A stretch of 64,000 nt of DNA, from the NCBI GenBank assembly GCA_937928735.1, contig CALFVF010000007.1:32645-96644 (forward strand), given 5' to 3'. The position numbers and the translations under genes are program-made. This DNA is from an uncultured Verrucomicrobiales bacterium (GTDB taxonomy: Bacteria > Verrucomicrobiota > Verrucomicrobiia > Verrucomicrobiales > Akkermansiaceae). Under the pieces are notes generated by a model. That model made no database searches and was not told where the DNA came from. It saw only the letters and a list, made by a program, of their open reading frames with translations. This document shows, piece by piece, positions 32,968 to 41,805 of the stretch (positions are counted from its first letter, which is position 1; every line of letters begins with the position of its first letter).

Positions 32968-34143
32968 TTAGAGCGCTTGTTTCATCATTTCAGGCCCCAT
33001 GAGGAAAACAGGCATAAATGTGCTAATGAATACAAGTGCAACCAGAGTGACGGCGATGAGTAGTGCAGCGAAAGAGACTAAATTAGTGAAATCATCCATG
33101 AGTTGATCGCAGTCTTCTTCGTACATGCGTGTGAGCATCTTCAATTGAACTCCCATTGAGGCTGATTTTTCTCCAATGGAGAACATGTGTACGACCTGAT
33201 CATCAACGGATGTATATTTAGCAAATGCAGTAGAGAGAGGAACACCTGATTTCTCATATTTATCAGCAGCTTCATTTAATTCATCATGGAAAGGTGTGCC
33301 GTTAACAGATGTAGCCCCTGTTCGAATAGATTTTGAAAGATTGATTCCATTGTCATTGAGAAGGCGGATGACTCCTAAAAATGTCATCTGCCGTAGGCCC
33401 ATGATGAGTTTCCGTAGCAATGTCCAACGAGACATAGCGATAGCCGTGATCGCCGCTTTCAATTTTTTCGAAAACGCAATTATGGAAACAATGATGATCA
33501 AAGTAACAACAAATGGAGGCCAATACTTGATAACTGCGTCGCTCATGTCGAAGAAAAATTTCACGAGACCTCCTAACTCTATATCGCCACCACCTCTAAC
33601 CATTTCTTTAATCTGGGGGATTATTTTCACCTGTGAGTAAATGAAAAGACCGATAAGTACTGGCATCACAATAGCCGGTATAAGCGTAGCTTTACGGATC
33701 TTTTTCTTAAACATAAGTTGTGTTGCTGCTCTGTCAGCAAGATCTCCGAAAGCCTCATAAAGCTTTCCAGATTCAACTCCAGCTTTTACCAAGCCCAATG
33801 TCATTTCATCAAAACGTTTTACAGATTTAAAGGCCTGATGGATAGAAATACCTCCGTTGATTTGGGTTCTTATCTCTAAGAGAGCACCAGCCATTTGCTT
33901 ATTGGGGAGGCCTTCAGCATAATATTTGAGAGCATCTGCTGTATTAATTTGAGCTCGCAGCATAGAGGCAATACCTCGATAAAATTTAATAAGTTCTTTC
34001 TGTGGAAAAAGTTTAGCCTTATTTGGTTTTTTGCTCTTAAAAAGTTGGACTTCTTTATTAGCGTGTGAAGTTGATTTCTCCTTTTTAGGAGAAATCAATG
34101 CCGCAGCAGGTGACTGGGGAGTGGTTTTGGGTGGTTCAATCAT
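32968..34143 (-). CDS. Inner-membrane platform protein, PilC/GspF family
   Basis: A 391-residue polytopic protein of the T2SSF family, the inner-membrane core that passes ATPase motion to growing pilin filaments. Two T2SSF units are visible: the first around 55-175 (FYRGIASMLRAQINTADALKYY, LVKAGVESGKL), the second around 240-365 (FLGVIRLLNDNGINLSKSI, MFSIGEKSASMG). Hydrophobic segments lie near 160-180, 205-225 and 350-375. A Lys/Ser-rich N-terminal tail precedes the first unit. The ATG (34143) overlaps the end of the ATPase gene by eight bases. Confidence 0.92.
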   Translation of the reverse strand: MIEPPKTTPQSPAAALISPKKEKSTSHANKEVQLFKSKKPNKAKLFPQKELIKFYRGIASMLRAQINTADALKYYAEGLPNKQMAGALLEIRTQINGGISIHQAFKSVKRFDEMTLGLVKAGVESGKLYEAFGDLADRAATQLMFKKKIRKATLIPAIVMPVLIGLFIYSQVKIIPQIKEMVRGGGDIELGGLVKFFFDMSDAVIKYWPPFVVTLIIIVSIIAFSKKLKAAITAIAMSRWTLLRKLIMGLRQMTFLGVIRLLNDNGINLSKSIRTGATSVNGTPFHDELNEAADKYEKSGVPLSTAFAKYTSVDDQVVHMFSIGEKSASMGVQLKMLTRMYEEDCDQLMDDFTNLVSFAALLIAVTLVALVFISTFMPVFLMGPEMMKQAL

Positions 34144-35833
34144 CGGTGTAGGTCATATCGATTACTTTACTGACAGCATCGATGTCAGTTTTACCTTGTT
34201 TGAGTAGACGGAGGCCACTCTTGCGCAAATTAGGGAGTCTACCTTCTTCCTGTACAAGTAATTCTAGGTCATAGGGAGAAATTTCCCCTTTAGAGAGCAT
34301 ATCACCGTGTTTGGGTGTGATGGGAATAATCTCGACTATAGCTGTTCGACCAGCATAGCCACTATCACGGCATTCTTGGCAACCTTCTTTAGAGGCTGAG
34401 TAGACTGTCGTTGTAGCCCATTCTTTACCTAAGCTATAGGTACGAAGCTCATTGTCTGTAAGTCCTTCCTTTTCTATTTTGCAATGAGGACAGAGTACTT
34501 TAACTAGCCTTTGTGCACAAGCAGCTTTTAAGGTTTGAGCAATTTTCCAACGTTCAATTTCGAGCTGTTCAAAGCGCTCAATGATCTGAGAAGCTCTGGG
34601 GGTGTGGATGGTTGTGAGAACTTTGTGTCCTGTGACAGCGGCCTCAATGGCCAGTTCTGCAGACTCTTTGTCACGAACCTCACCCATAAGAATAATATCA
34701 GGGTCTGATCGCATAAAGCTTGCAATCATCGGCTTGAATTCGGCGGGGTTTTTCAAGTCACAGTGCGTGATGCCAGGTACCTCATCCTCCACAGGGTTTT
34801 CAAGCGTCAGAATGTTGACCTCTGGGCGGTTGAGTTCACGCAGCATGGCATTGAGAGTAGTGGATTTACCCGAACCAGTGGGGCCACTCATCACAATAAT
34901 CCCGGCGGGTACCTTCATGACGCGTCGAATCTCAAAGAGGGTTTCGTCATCAAAGGCAAGGGTACCTTTGCCAAGAGTAACGTTAAGATGACCTTTATCG
35001 AGAAGACGCATTGTGATATGATAACCACGGTATGTGCGGTGCCTTTCGTAACGAATGTCAATAGGCCTACTTAGGTAGGAAATTGTGAAACGCCCAGAGA
35101 TACCGCAGGCTGTATTACGAATTTCTGTGGGCAATTTCATCTGGTTGAGAAGAAACGCATCAATACGATCTCGTAATTTGTAGGGTAGTTCTCTTTTTGG
35201 GCCTAGATCACCATCAACACGGAAGGAATAGTAAAAGACTTCTTTCTCCACTTTGAAGTGGATATCCGAAGCTCTCTGTTTGACAGCATCCGCCATAATT
35301 GTAGCTGTGAGCTGCGCCATAGGCTCTTCGTACTCAGTAGAAGTAACATCAAAGTCTTTGGTGTTGTCATCGAGTTCTTCGACTTCAATGGCCTCGAGTT
35401 CATCACGACTAGGGCCTGTGGTGCTCGTGGCACCCTCTAGGACACGGCTAATTTCTGAAGCTAAAGTGACAAGTTTCGCTAATTGAAACTCAGGAAATCT
35501 GAGTGCGAGGTATTCGTCTGACGCTGGGTTCCATGGATCAGAAACGGCGACAAGTATAGATTGGTTGTATGTACAGAGAGGGGCAAAGCCACCCCTGGTG
35601 AGTGCGGATGGATCACACTTGGCCAAGAGATCATTATCGGCAAATTCAGCAACCTTCGGGAAAAAGGGAAAGCTATTAATCTTGGCAAGAACTGCCATTA
35701 GGGTCGTTTTGGTGACTCTATTGGGTACTTCACCATGATCTAAGTTCGCAAATGACTGATCATGGTCAGCAAGGGCCTCCATGATTTGTGAACTAATGAG
35801 TTCATTGTACTGGACTCCTTCTATGTCAATCAT
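34136..35833 (-). CDS. Assembly ATPase, PilB/GspE family
   Basis: A 565-residue secretion ATPase that drives filament extension. Residues ~1-150 form an N-terminal MshEN-like domain (ILVAVSDPWNPASDEYLALRF). The RecA-like core has Walker A GPTGSGKSTT (~316-325), the Asp box ILTLENPVEDEVPG, Walker B DIILMGEVRDKES and the His box TTIHTPRAS. A zinc tetracysteine, CPHC (~447) and CQEC, is typical of PilB/GspE and absent in PilT. The gene overlaps both neighbours: its ATG overlaps the stop of the preceding 182-aa gene (ATGA), and its stop overlaps the platform gene. Confidence 0.93.
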   Translation of the reverse strand: MIDIEGVQYNELISSQIMEALADHDQSFANLDHGEVPNRVTKTTLMAVLAKINSFPFFPKVAEFADNDLLAKCDPSALTRGGFAPLCTYNQSILVAVSDPWNPASDEYLALRFPEFQLAKLVTLASEISRVLEGATSTTGPSRDELEAIEVEELDDNTKDFDVTSTEYEEPMAQLTATIMADAVKQRASDIHFKVEKEVFYYSFRVDGDLGPKRELPYKLRDRIDAFLLNQMKLPTEIRNTACGISGRFTISYLSRPIDIRYERHRTYRGYHITMRLLDKGHLNVTLGKGTLAFDDETLFEIRRVMKVPAGIIVMSGPTGSGKSTTLNAMLRELNRPEVNILTLENPVEDEVPGITHCDLKNPAEFKPMIASFMRSDPDIILMGEVRDKESAELAIEAAVTGHKVLTTIHTPRASQIIERFEQLEIERWKIAQTLKAACAQRLVKVLCPHCKIEKEGLTDNELRTYSLGKEWATTTVYSASKEGCQECRDSGYAGRTAIVEIIPITPKHGDMLSKGEISPYDLELLVQEEGRLPNLRKSGLRLLKQGKTDIDAVSKVIDMTYTDD

Positions 35834-36378
35834 CGTTTAAAGTGCCTTTGGCAGACCACAGACCAGGTTTCGTAATTAAGACGAACTGAGCTAATGAGAG
35901 GTTTGATGTTTTGAATACTCTGGATGTAGAGTTGGATAGCTTGAGAAAAAGTGCTGGTCGCTATCGCATTGATAGAGCCAATACCAATCACATCCGCATC
36001 TTCATTATAGAGGATAGGACATTGCAGTGCTGTTGCGAGTTCATAAAGATCAGGATGCTTATCGTAGAACGAATTGGGTGTAATTAATCTCGAAGCGAAA
36101 GGTGCTGGAATAAGAGGTGGTGAGCTAGAAGAGCTGATGGAAAGGCTCATGTGCTCGACAAGTGCATCTACTTGTGAAGGCTCATCGGCTACACGCAGAG
36201 CGTGATGCTCGATAATTTCAGCTCCTTTACCGTTATCCCAAAGATCGCGAATAGTAGCGCAGTCGATATCTAGTTCTTCTTCGCTAGATAAACCTAATTG
36301 CAAAATGATGTCACAAGTGTGAGCAAGGCTGTGTTCTTGCCATTGTCTTGTGACATCCATTTGAGTTTGTGTATCCAT
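35830..36378 (-). CDS. Unknown cytoplasmic protein, possibly a free-standing ATPase N-domain
   Basis: A 182-residue soluble protein without signal or membrane segments. The C-terminal half (ASRLITPNSFYDKHPDLYELATALQCPIL, DVIGIGSINAIATSTFSQAI) faintly resembles the N-terminal MshEN-like domain of GspE/PilB ATPases, where a strand motif is followed by a helix and a small-residue loop. Position supports this: it ends four bases into the ATPase gene. This is inference from weak pattern similarity; it could equally be an unrelated regulator. Confidence 0.5.
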   Translation of the reverse strand: MDTQTQMDVTRQWQEHSLAHTCDIILQLGLSSEEELDIDCATIRDLWDNGKGAEIIEHHALRVADEPSQVDALVEHMSLSISSSSSPPLIPAPFASRLITPNSFYDKHPDLYELATALQCPILYNEDADVIGIGSINAIATSTFSQAIQLYIQSIQNIKPLISSVRLNYETWSVVCQRHFKR

Positions 36379-36409
36379 TTTGGATAGGTAGGTAGGGAGG
36401 GGAGTGATG

Positions 36410-38089
36410 TTACTTTTTCTTAGAGCGTCTGAATACGTTATACCACTTGCGCTTTGTTTCTTTATCTAGACCCAGTTCGTGTTTAGAACGGTGTAATGCG
36501 GCTTCTAAGTCAGTATCGGTGATATTGCCTGGGTGTTCAGAGTCTAGCCAAGCAGCATCATGAGGCAGAGAATGCTTAGACCTTACTCTGTTGGATTGCG
36601 AATTATTTGTTTTTGTAGGGTCATAACTTGTTGGAGTAACGACAAATATGAGGCTTGAAGTGATTTTGGAACTTTCTTTATTTTTAAAGAAAAAGTTGAT
36701 GATGGGAATGTCTCCGAGAAGGGGGACTTCATTTTTGGTTTCTTCTTCGTCTTGCTGATAAAAGCCACCAATGACTAGAGAGTGCCCATTTGGTATTCTA
36801 GCTATAGTTTGAATTGTAGACTCAAGGACTTCTGGAAATTCGTTGCCTCCAGCAAGGTCAGATCCTGCTACTACTCCAGTGACAACTGCGTTACGAGGTC
36901 TCATGGTGAGACGAATGGTATTGTCTGGCAATAGAGTAGGTGTTACGGCTATTGTCGTGCCAATCTCTCGAGTTGTTTCAGGATCTGTCGAATCCGATTC
37001 GTCAATGGTATAGCGCACTTCTTCAGTGACGGTAGGGTTATCAGCACTGCCTCCAGCACTAGTGGTAGTAGTTGTAATAATGGGGATACGCTCAATGATG
37101 GAAATAATAGCTTGCTCATTGTCTTCAGTAATCAGAACGGGATTGTTTTTTACTTCCGTAATGTTTGAATCATTAAGAGCTGTTAATACGGCACTGAGGC
37201 CTCCTGGGGCTAGTACAATATCAGAGCCTACAATGCCTCCGTCACCTAAACCTAGTAAATTGTCAATACCGCTGACATTGACATTGATGCCTGAACCGTT
37301 CACCGCACTGAGAGCTTGAGACCAGTTGACACCAACTTCCCGAGCCACTGTCTGATTAACACTAAGTATTTTCACTTCAACGATAATCTGATCTTTTGGT
37401 TGGTCGACTTTTTCTAAAATATTTCTGGCTTGATCAATTTTGGTAGGGGAATCAATGACTATAATGGTGTTTGTCTTAGGCTCAAAATTAACTATACCTG
37501 TGCCAGGTGTGAGGATGGGTTGAATAAGATTTTGAATTTGTTCAATGTCAGAAGGTCTTAAATAATTGAGTTGATAATGCCATTCATTAGCAGGCAGTTG
37601 GTTAAGTTGATCCTGAGTCAGCGCGTAGATAGTTTCTCCTTTGCGATACAACTGAAGACCAAATTGGAAAGCGAGGGAATCCATAGATTCCTCAGGATTA
37701 CGATCAAGTAGGTTACCTGTAACACGGAATTCATCACCACTGAGATTAATATTGTGGAAATATTGTTTTCCTGCTCGCTGAGCTAAGAGTTGGAAAATGT
37801 CATTGAGAGCTGCATCCTGAATGAGAAATCCGTCCTCAGATTCGACAACTGCTTGCTCTTCTTCAATGAGTGGTGCCTCTATGTCGCCAGGAAGAGGCTC
37901 GTTGTTGATTTCTGTTGGGTTGGGTGGATCTTGATTTTGCTGGAGCTCGTTCTCTAAATCTGCTAGGTCTATAGTATCGAGTGGTACTTCAGGTTCTGAG
38001 ATAGGAGGCACATTGTCTTGTGACAGAGCGGATGATACAGAGAGCGCAATAATTGCTAATGAAGTCTGTAGTGGGCGCGTTAGTTTCAT
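36410..38089 (-). CDS. Secretin (PilQ/GspD family)
   Basis: The outer-membrane channel of the machine, 559 residues. It has a signal peptide (MKLTRPLQTSLAIIALSVSSALSQ), a Pro/Glu-rich spacer, an N0-like domain near 85-160 (IQDAALNDIFQLLAQRAGKQ), one N1/KH-type domain near 170-230 (INVDSPTK-like: NTIIVIDSPTKIDQARNIL) and the secretin core with IIVEVKILSVNQ and the signature VPLLGDIPIINFFFK (near residue 460). After the core is an unusual ~70-residue basic tail (KHSLPHDAAWLDSEHPG to RRSKKK), which might be a pilotin-binding S-domain-like extension. Only one N1-type repeat is obvious, fewer than in typical GspD. Confidence 0.93.
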   Translation of the reverse strand: MKLTRPLQTSLAIIALSVSSALSQDNVPPISEPEVPLDTIDLADLENELQQNQDPPNPTEINNEPLPGDIEAPLIEEEQAVVESEDGFLIQDAALNDIFQLLAQRAGKQYFHNINLSGDEFRVTGNLLDRNPEESMDSLAFQFGLQLYRKGETIYALTQDQLNQLPANEWHYQLNYLRPSDIEQIQNLIQPILTPGTGIVNFEPKTNTIIVIDSPTKIDQARNILEKVDQPKDQIIVEVKILSVNQTVAREVGVNWSQALSAVNGSGINVNVSGIDNLLGLGDGGIVGSDIVLAPGGLSAVLTALNDSNITEVKNNPVLITEDNEQAIISIIERIPIITTTTTSAGGSADNPTVTEEVRYTIDESDSTDPETTREIGTTIAVTPTLLPDNTIRLTMRPRNAVVTGVVAGSDLAGGNEFPEVLESTIQTIARIPNGHSLVIGGFYQQDEEETKNEVPLLGDIPIINFFFKNKESSKITSSLIFVVTPTSYDPTKTNNSQSNRVRSKHSLPHDAAWLDSEHPGNITDTDLEAALHRSKHELGLDKETKRKWYNVFRRSKKK

Positions 38090-38097
38090 AGGTTTTG

Positions 38098-38649
38098 TTA
38101 TTCGTTTAAGAGTGGTGCGTTTTCTTGACCAAATTGTAACAGATTGTCGTCAGCTTTTTTGTGTTTTTGAAATAAATTGATGTCACGTAAAGTCAACGTT
38201 GCTTTATCTCCATTATTTATGTCTTCAAAAGATACTGAATTGTTTCTAATGTCTAGCACTTTCACTTTAATTGTCTTTGTTAGCTGAATTGTTTGGCCTA
38301 GTTTAAAACGATTCAGTCCTATGATGAATTCTCCTCTTGCGGGGCTAACACCATGGATTTTCAATTCTGTAATGACTTCTTTGAGTGGTGGTGCTTCAGG
38401 TGCTTTTTGAACGTTTGGTGCTGCAGCTAGTACAGCTTGTTTCGGAATGTCATCAGGGTTTTGATAAAGACCGAAAGGGTCAATTTTTTTCGAATCAATT
38501 TGGAACACAGGAGCTGGTGTATCTGTGTCTACTTTAGATGTTTCAGCGCTAAGCTGCGAGACTGCTTCTTGGGCTTGAAGTATAGGTGCAGTCGTTGTGA
38601 GAAATATGAAACACACAAATTTCCTATTGATTAATTGTTTAGAGTCCAT
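38098..38649 (-). CDS. PilP/GspC-like periplasmic protein
   Basis: A 183-residue exported protein with an N-terminal signal or anchor (FVCFIFLTTTAPILQAQ). A low-complexity stretch leads to KKIDPFGLY, the DPF motif seen in PilP and relatives, and the C-terminal half (LKIHGVSPARGEFIIGLNRFKLGQTI, IKVKVLDIRNNSVSFED) has the small beta domain pattern of PilP/GspC homology regions that contact the secretin N0 domain. It lies eight bases upstream of the secretin gene and overlaps the PilO-like gene by 19 bases, as PilP does in other systems. Confidence 0.72.
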   Translation of the reverse strand: MDSKQLINRKFVCFIFLTTTAPILQAQEAVSQLSAETSKVDTDTPAPVFQIDSKKIDPFGLYQNPDDIPKQAVLAAAPNVQKAPEAPPLKEVITELKIHGVSPARGEFIIGLNRFKLGQTIQLTKTIKVKVLDIRNNSVSFEDINNGDKATLTLRDINLFQKHKKADDNLLQFGQENAPLLNE

Positions 38650-39167
38650 GCTGAGTATGTCGCAGTTGTGCTTAAGCTTTGGTTAACTTCATCGGGTTTC
38701 AGTTCGAAGCGCTCTAAGAACAGCTGCGGGTTCTGAGTTTCCAGTTTATAATAGGCTTTTTGGATAGTCTGGAAGGTGCCGCGTAAATTAAAATCCCAAG
38801 TAGTACTTGGTTTTGGAACTCTAGAGGCGAACGAGGCTGTATTGCGTGAACGAGAAAAAGAAGACTGGGAGAGTATGCCTGAGAATTCTTGGGTGGACTC
38901 TTTCAGTGATCCCATGATTGTTGTGGAAGCTTCCGATTCTAAGAGAGCGTTCCAACTTTCGAACCGAGGTTGATTTTGTTTGATTTGCTGAGCTAGAGCA
39001 TTGGCTTGATTACGTGTAAGATTGTTTTGATTTTGTTGGGTAATTTTGTTGTCTAGTTCGGCTTTGTTTTGGCGTACTTTTTTTGAGCCAAAGTAGAAGA
39101 TAAAACCAAAAAGAATAGCAGGAAGTACTACCCCAAAAAGTAAAATAGGCTTGAAATAGCTGTTCAC
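38631..39167 (-). CDS. PilO/GspM-like alignment protein
   Basis: A 178-residue bitopic protein: one N-terminal transmembrane helix (about 7-27, ILLFGVVLPAILFGFIFYFG), a coiled-coil stretch (28-70) and a small periplasmic domain (WDFNLRGTFQTIQKAYYKLETQNPQLFLERFELK) of ferredoxin-like pattern. Size, topology and position between the PilM/N-like and PilP-like genes match PilO or GspM. The start is GTG 39167. Its end overlaps the next gene by 19 bases. Confidence 0.7.
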   Translation of the reverse strand: MNSYFKPILLFGVVLPAILFGFIFYFGSKKVRQNKAELDNKITQQNQNNLTRNQANALAQQIKQNQPRFESWNALLESEASTTIMGSLKESTQEFSGILSQSSFSRSRNTASFASRVPKPSTTWDFNLRGTFQTIQKAYYKLETQNPQLFLERFELKPDEVNQSLSTTATYSAWTLNN

Positions 39168-39168
39168 G

Positions 39169-41121
39169 TTATTGATGTGCAGAAAGATGGAAAGAGAGTG
39201 GATCTCCAGGGCTATAGGATTGAAGAATTTCTAAGCTAAAACTAGAAGAATAGCTTGCATCTAAATGAGTTTCGCTGTGCTGTGAGTAAGTAGGGTTTTT
39301 TTGTATGTTAATTTCGACCTCAGGTACTCTGCTTGCAGGTTCGAGTTCTAGTGATGGATCTTGAATGGCATCAGAAACGGCTTGGAAGAGCTTTGTTTTT
39401 TCACTACCAGAGTTAAGCTGATTGAGTTTAGCAATAGCTTGTTCATCGGCGAGGCCTTTGATAGTCATTTTTTTTATGAAACCAAGCGAATTGGGGTCGA
39501 TGATACCGCTTGGTGTGATTTCGTATTTAAAGTTTTTTACTTTGAAGCGAGAACTTTCGGGAAATAGATAGAACAGCATTTCCATATGATTTGATGCTGT
39601 AGCACGAGGCTGCATGATGTTTTGGATGCTTTCAAATTGGGCTTGTCGCTGTTGGAGTATGTTTAATTCCTGCGCAGCCAGCTCCGGTTGGAAGTTCCAG
39701 GCATCATTTTGGCGGAATTTCCATAACTGCCATACTGTGTAGGCGATAAAGCATAGGGTTGCGACAGTGCCTAGAAGTTTAAAATACTTACTGAAGGCCA
39801 AGATTCTCATGCCTGTAGCATCTGGATAGAGGGCGATCTGCTCTTTGCTATTTGGTAGGAAATCCTGAATGGGCCACATCTCACTGATGAGAGTGGAGAA
39901 TGTGTGAGTGGATGCGAGAGTGGATTGGGAAGCTGCAGGGGGATTCGTGACGGCAACGACTTCTAGGCGTACTTGCTGTAACATGGAGACGGCCTCCATA
40001 TCTTGGATTTTCCATGGACGTGTGACACCAGGGATCGCTGAGGCTGGTGTGTCCTCAGCAAGTTCTGGTGCGGCCTCTTCTGCTGGAGTAGCGTGGAGAT
40101 CACTCCATTTCCAAGCTCTTGTGACACCAGGGAGATCGGACTTTGGCGCTGAGTTAGGAGCCGTAGGGATGTGGAGTGGCGAGCTAGTCGGGCTCAGCGT
40201 GATGATGGCACTACCTGGTGCGGCATTAGAGAGAATGCTAGACATGCCCTCAGGCGGGCGGCCTGCCATAGGTAGGATAAAAATATGAGGTTTTTCTAGT
40301 TCGAGCGAGTTCGCTGTGATCATGATGGCATTCCCTATATTTGCAGGATAGGGGGAATTGCCGTGATGCTGGAGTGTGCGAATAAAGATGAGATCGCCTT
40401 TTGGGTTAAAGAAAGCGAGAACCGTAAAGCGGGGGTAATGGAGAGCTGTGACAAAGCCGTTTGGAGGAATGTTTTCAAGAAGCCACGGGAGAGCCGTAAT
40501 AGTACATAGTGGTGCACTGACAGCTCGTGTCAGTACTGGAGTGTCTTTAGCAATGCCATAATTTCTGGCATTTTGCATGAATTCCTCATGCACTCTGGAA
40601 AACGAAATAGCTGTGGCAAAGGCCTTGCCGCCATCGGCTCCTGGGTAGGGGAATAAGCGCCAAGAGTGAGTTTCGTTAGAAAGTGTGCTGTCGTTGAGAA
40701 CAGCTGTGGGATCATCAATAATGAGCTGGCGGAGTTCTTCGAGTTCCGCTGGATTTTGATGTTCTTCACCGAGTTCGGCTGTGGCGAATTCATCGGCAAT
40801 GTAGAGAGTGATGCCGAGGGCTGGGTGTTTTGATTTAACCTCGGCCTCAATGAGAGCATCGAGAACTTCTTCGAGTTGCTCATAGCTACGCATGAGCTGA
40901 GGTGTTAGATTGGGGCCCTTTGTCCAAGAACCTTCTTTCTGATTGTGAATGTAGGAGATGGCTCCTGTATCACTACCTATAAAAATATGGAGTTGCGTCT
41001 CAGTAGCAAGTGCATCCGAATACCAATTAGGATTTTTTGCACGGGACGTGGAATGAAGTATCTGCTGTGCTTGCTTGAAACGTTTGTATGGAGATAGTTC
41101 GGAGCAGTCGACAGGGTTCAT
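39169..41121 (-). CDS. PilM/PilN-like (GspL-like) fusion protein
   Basis: A 650-residue protein. The first ~310 residues look like an actin-like PilM/GspL cytoplasmic domain (LHIFIGSDTGAISYI, VTALHYPRFTVLAFFNPKG), followed by a linker with two near-identical motifs, PGVTRAWKWSDL (331-342) and PGVTRPWKIQDM (364-375). A transmembrane helix (about 447-467, KLLGTVATLCFIAYTVWQLW) leads into a coiled coil and a PilN-like periplasmic domain (AAQELNILQQRQAQFESIQ, MTIKGLADEQAIAKLNQL). This is a fused PilM and PilN, as in GspL. Actin-like nucleotide motifs are degenerate. The gene is preceded by a strong hairpin after the prepilin gene. Confidence 0.75.
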   Translation of the reverse strand: MNPVDCSELSPYKRFKQAQQILHSTSRAKNPNWYSDALATETQLHIFIGSDTGAISYIHNQKEGSWTKGPNLTPQLMRSYEQLEEVLDALIEAEVKSKHPALGITLYIADEFATAELGEEHQNPAELEELRQLIIDDPTAVLNDSTLSNETHSWRLFPYPGADGGKAFATAISFSRVHEEFMQNARNYGIAKDTPVLTRAVSAPLCTITALPWLLENIPPNGFVTALHYPRFTVLAFFNPKGDLIFIRTLQHHGNSPYPANIGNAIMITANSLELEKPHIFILPMAGRPPEGMSSILSNAAPGSAIITLSPTSSPLHIPTAPNSAPKSDLPGVTRAWKWSDLHATPAEEAAPELAEDTPASAIPGVTRPWKIQDMEAVSMLQQVRLEVVAVTNPPAASQSTLASTHTFSTLISEMWPIQDFLPNSKEQIALYPDATGMRILAFSKYFKLLGTVATLCFIAYTVWQLWKFRQNDAWNFQPELAAQELNILQQRQAQFESIQNIMQPRATASNHMEMLFYLFPESSRFKVKNFKYEITPSGIIDPNSLGFIKKMTIKGLADEQAIAKLNQLNSGSEKTKLFQAVSDAIQDPSLELEPASRVPEVEINIQKNPTYSQHSETHLDASYSSSFSLEILQSYSPGDPLSFHLSAHQ

Positions 41122-41151
41122 TCAGTGTGTGAAATATGTATTAGGAATAGA

Positions 41152-41191
41152 TTAGCCGATGGTCAATTGTTAAATCTGAACCATCGGCTAA
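41152..41191 (-). terminator. Strong hairpin between prepilin and PilM/N-like genes (possible partial terminator or mRNA stabiliser)
   Basis: TTAGCCGATGGT (41152-41163) and ACCATCGGCTAA (41180-41191) form a perfect 12-bp stem with a 16-base loop. On the minus strand it follows the prepilin gene by 22 bases and precedes the next start by 30 bases. There is no long U-run after it, so it may only reduce read-through or protect the 3' end of the pilin mRNA. Confidence 0.75.
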
Positions 41192-41213
41192 GTTAATAAA
41201 ATATGAGTGTATA

Positions 41214-41738
41214 TTACCAGCCGCCTATATTTGCAGGATTAGGTATGTGAAGTGGTACACCAGCTGGAACTGCAGCTGCGGTAGCTGTAGCGGCTGCAGC
41301 TACAGAAACGCCATTCGGATTACCCGCATACGTATTGGGCATGCCTGCGCCGCCTGGCATTGGAACGCCAGTGAACATGCCTCTAAAAGTAGGGCAGGGG
41401 GCAAATACAGTACCCGTAACAGCCTGAGGGTTCATGTTGACTGGAGCAAACGGAACTTGGCTTTGTGGGCATACTGGGATATTTGGCAAAAAGTTGCCGC
41501 CAGTTAGGTTTGCGAAGTTCCACATTGCAGGTGGAGCTGTTGTGAGATTGACGAATGATCTGACTGCTTTATTGATGCCGTTTTGCAGAACAACGCAAGC
41601 AGATTTGTTAGCGTGTCTCTGGTACGTCTGAGCGCCAAAGAAAAGAATGCCAATCAGGGTAAGGATCACAGCAATGACTACTGTCAACTCAATGAGGGTG
41701 ACGCCCTTGCGGGTGAGTTTTGTGTTTTGTGTTTTCAT
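41214..41738 (-). CDS. Type IV prepilin-like protein, probable major subunit
   Basis: A 174-residue prepilin. A basic leader (MKTQNTKLTRKG) ends in Gly, followed by VTLIELTVVI with Glu5 and a hydrophobic helix (AVILTLIGILFFGAQTY), the classical class III signal. The globular part has three Cys (ANKSACVVL, NIPVCPQS, FAPCPTF) and an unusual C-terminus rich in Ala, Pro, Gly and Asn (NTYAGNPNGVSVAAAATATAAAVPAG). It stands alone between short intergenic gaps with a hairpin behind it, the arrangement expected for a highly expressed pilin, which is why I call it the main subunit. Confidence 0.82.
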   Translation of the reverse strand: MKTQNTKLTRKGVTLIELTVVIAVILTLIGILFFGAQTYQRHANKSACVVLQNGINKAVRSFVNLTTAPPAMWNFANLTGGNFLPNIPVCPQSQVPFAPVNMNPQAVTGTVFAPCPTFRGMFTGVPMPGGAGMPNTYAGNPNGVSVAAAATATAAAVPAGVPLHIPNPANIGGW

Positions 41739-41805
41739 GATTATTGTTTTTATTGGGTGTTATAGTTTGGTTAACATGTTCTTGGTTTTCTGAAAACAGG
41801 TGGTT

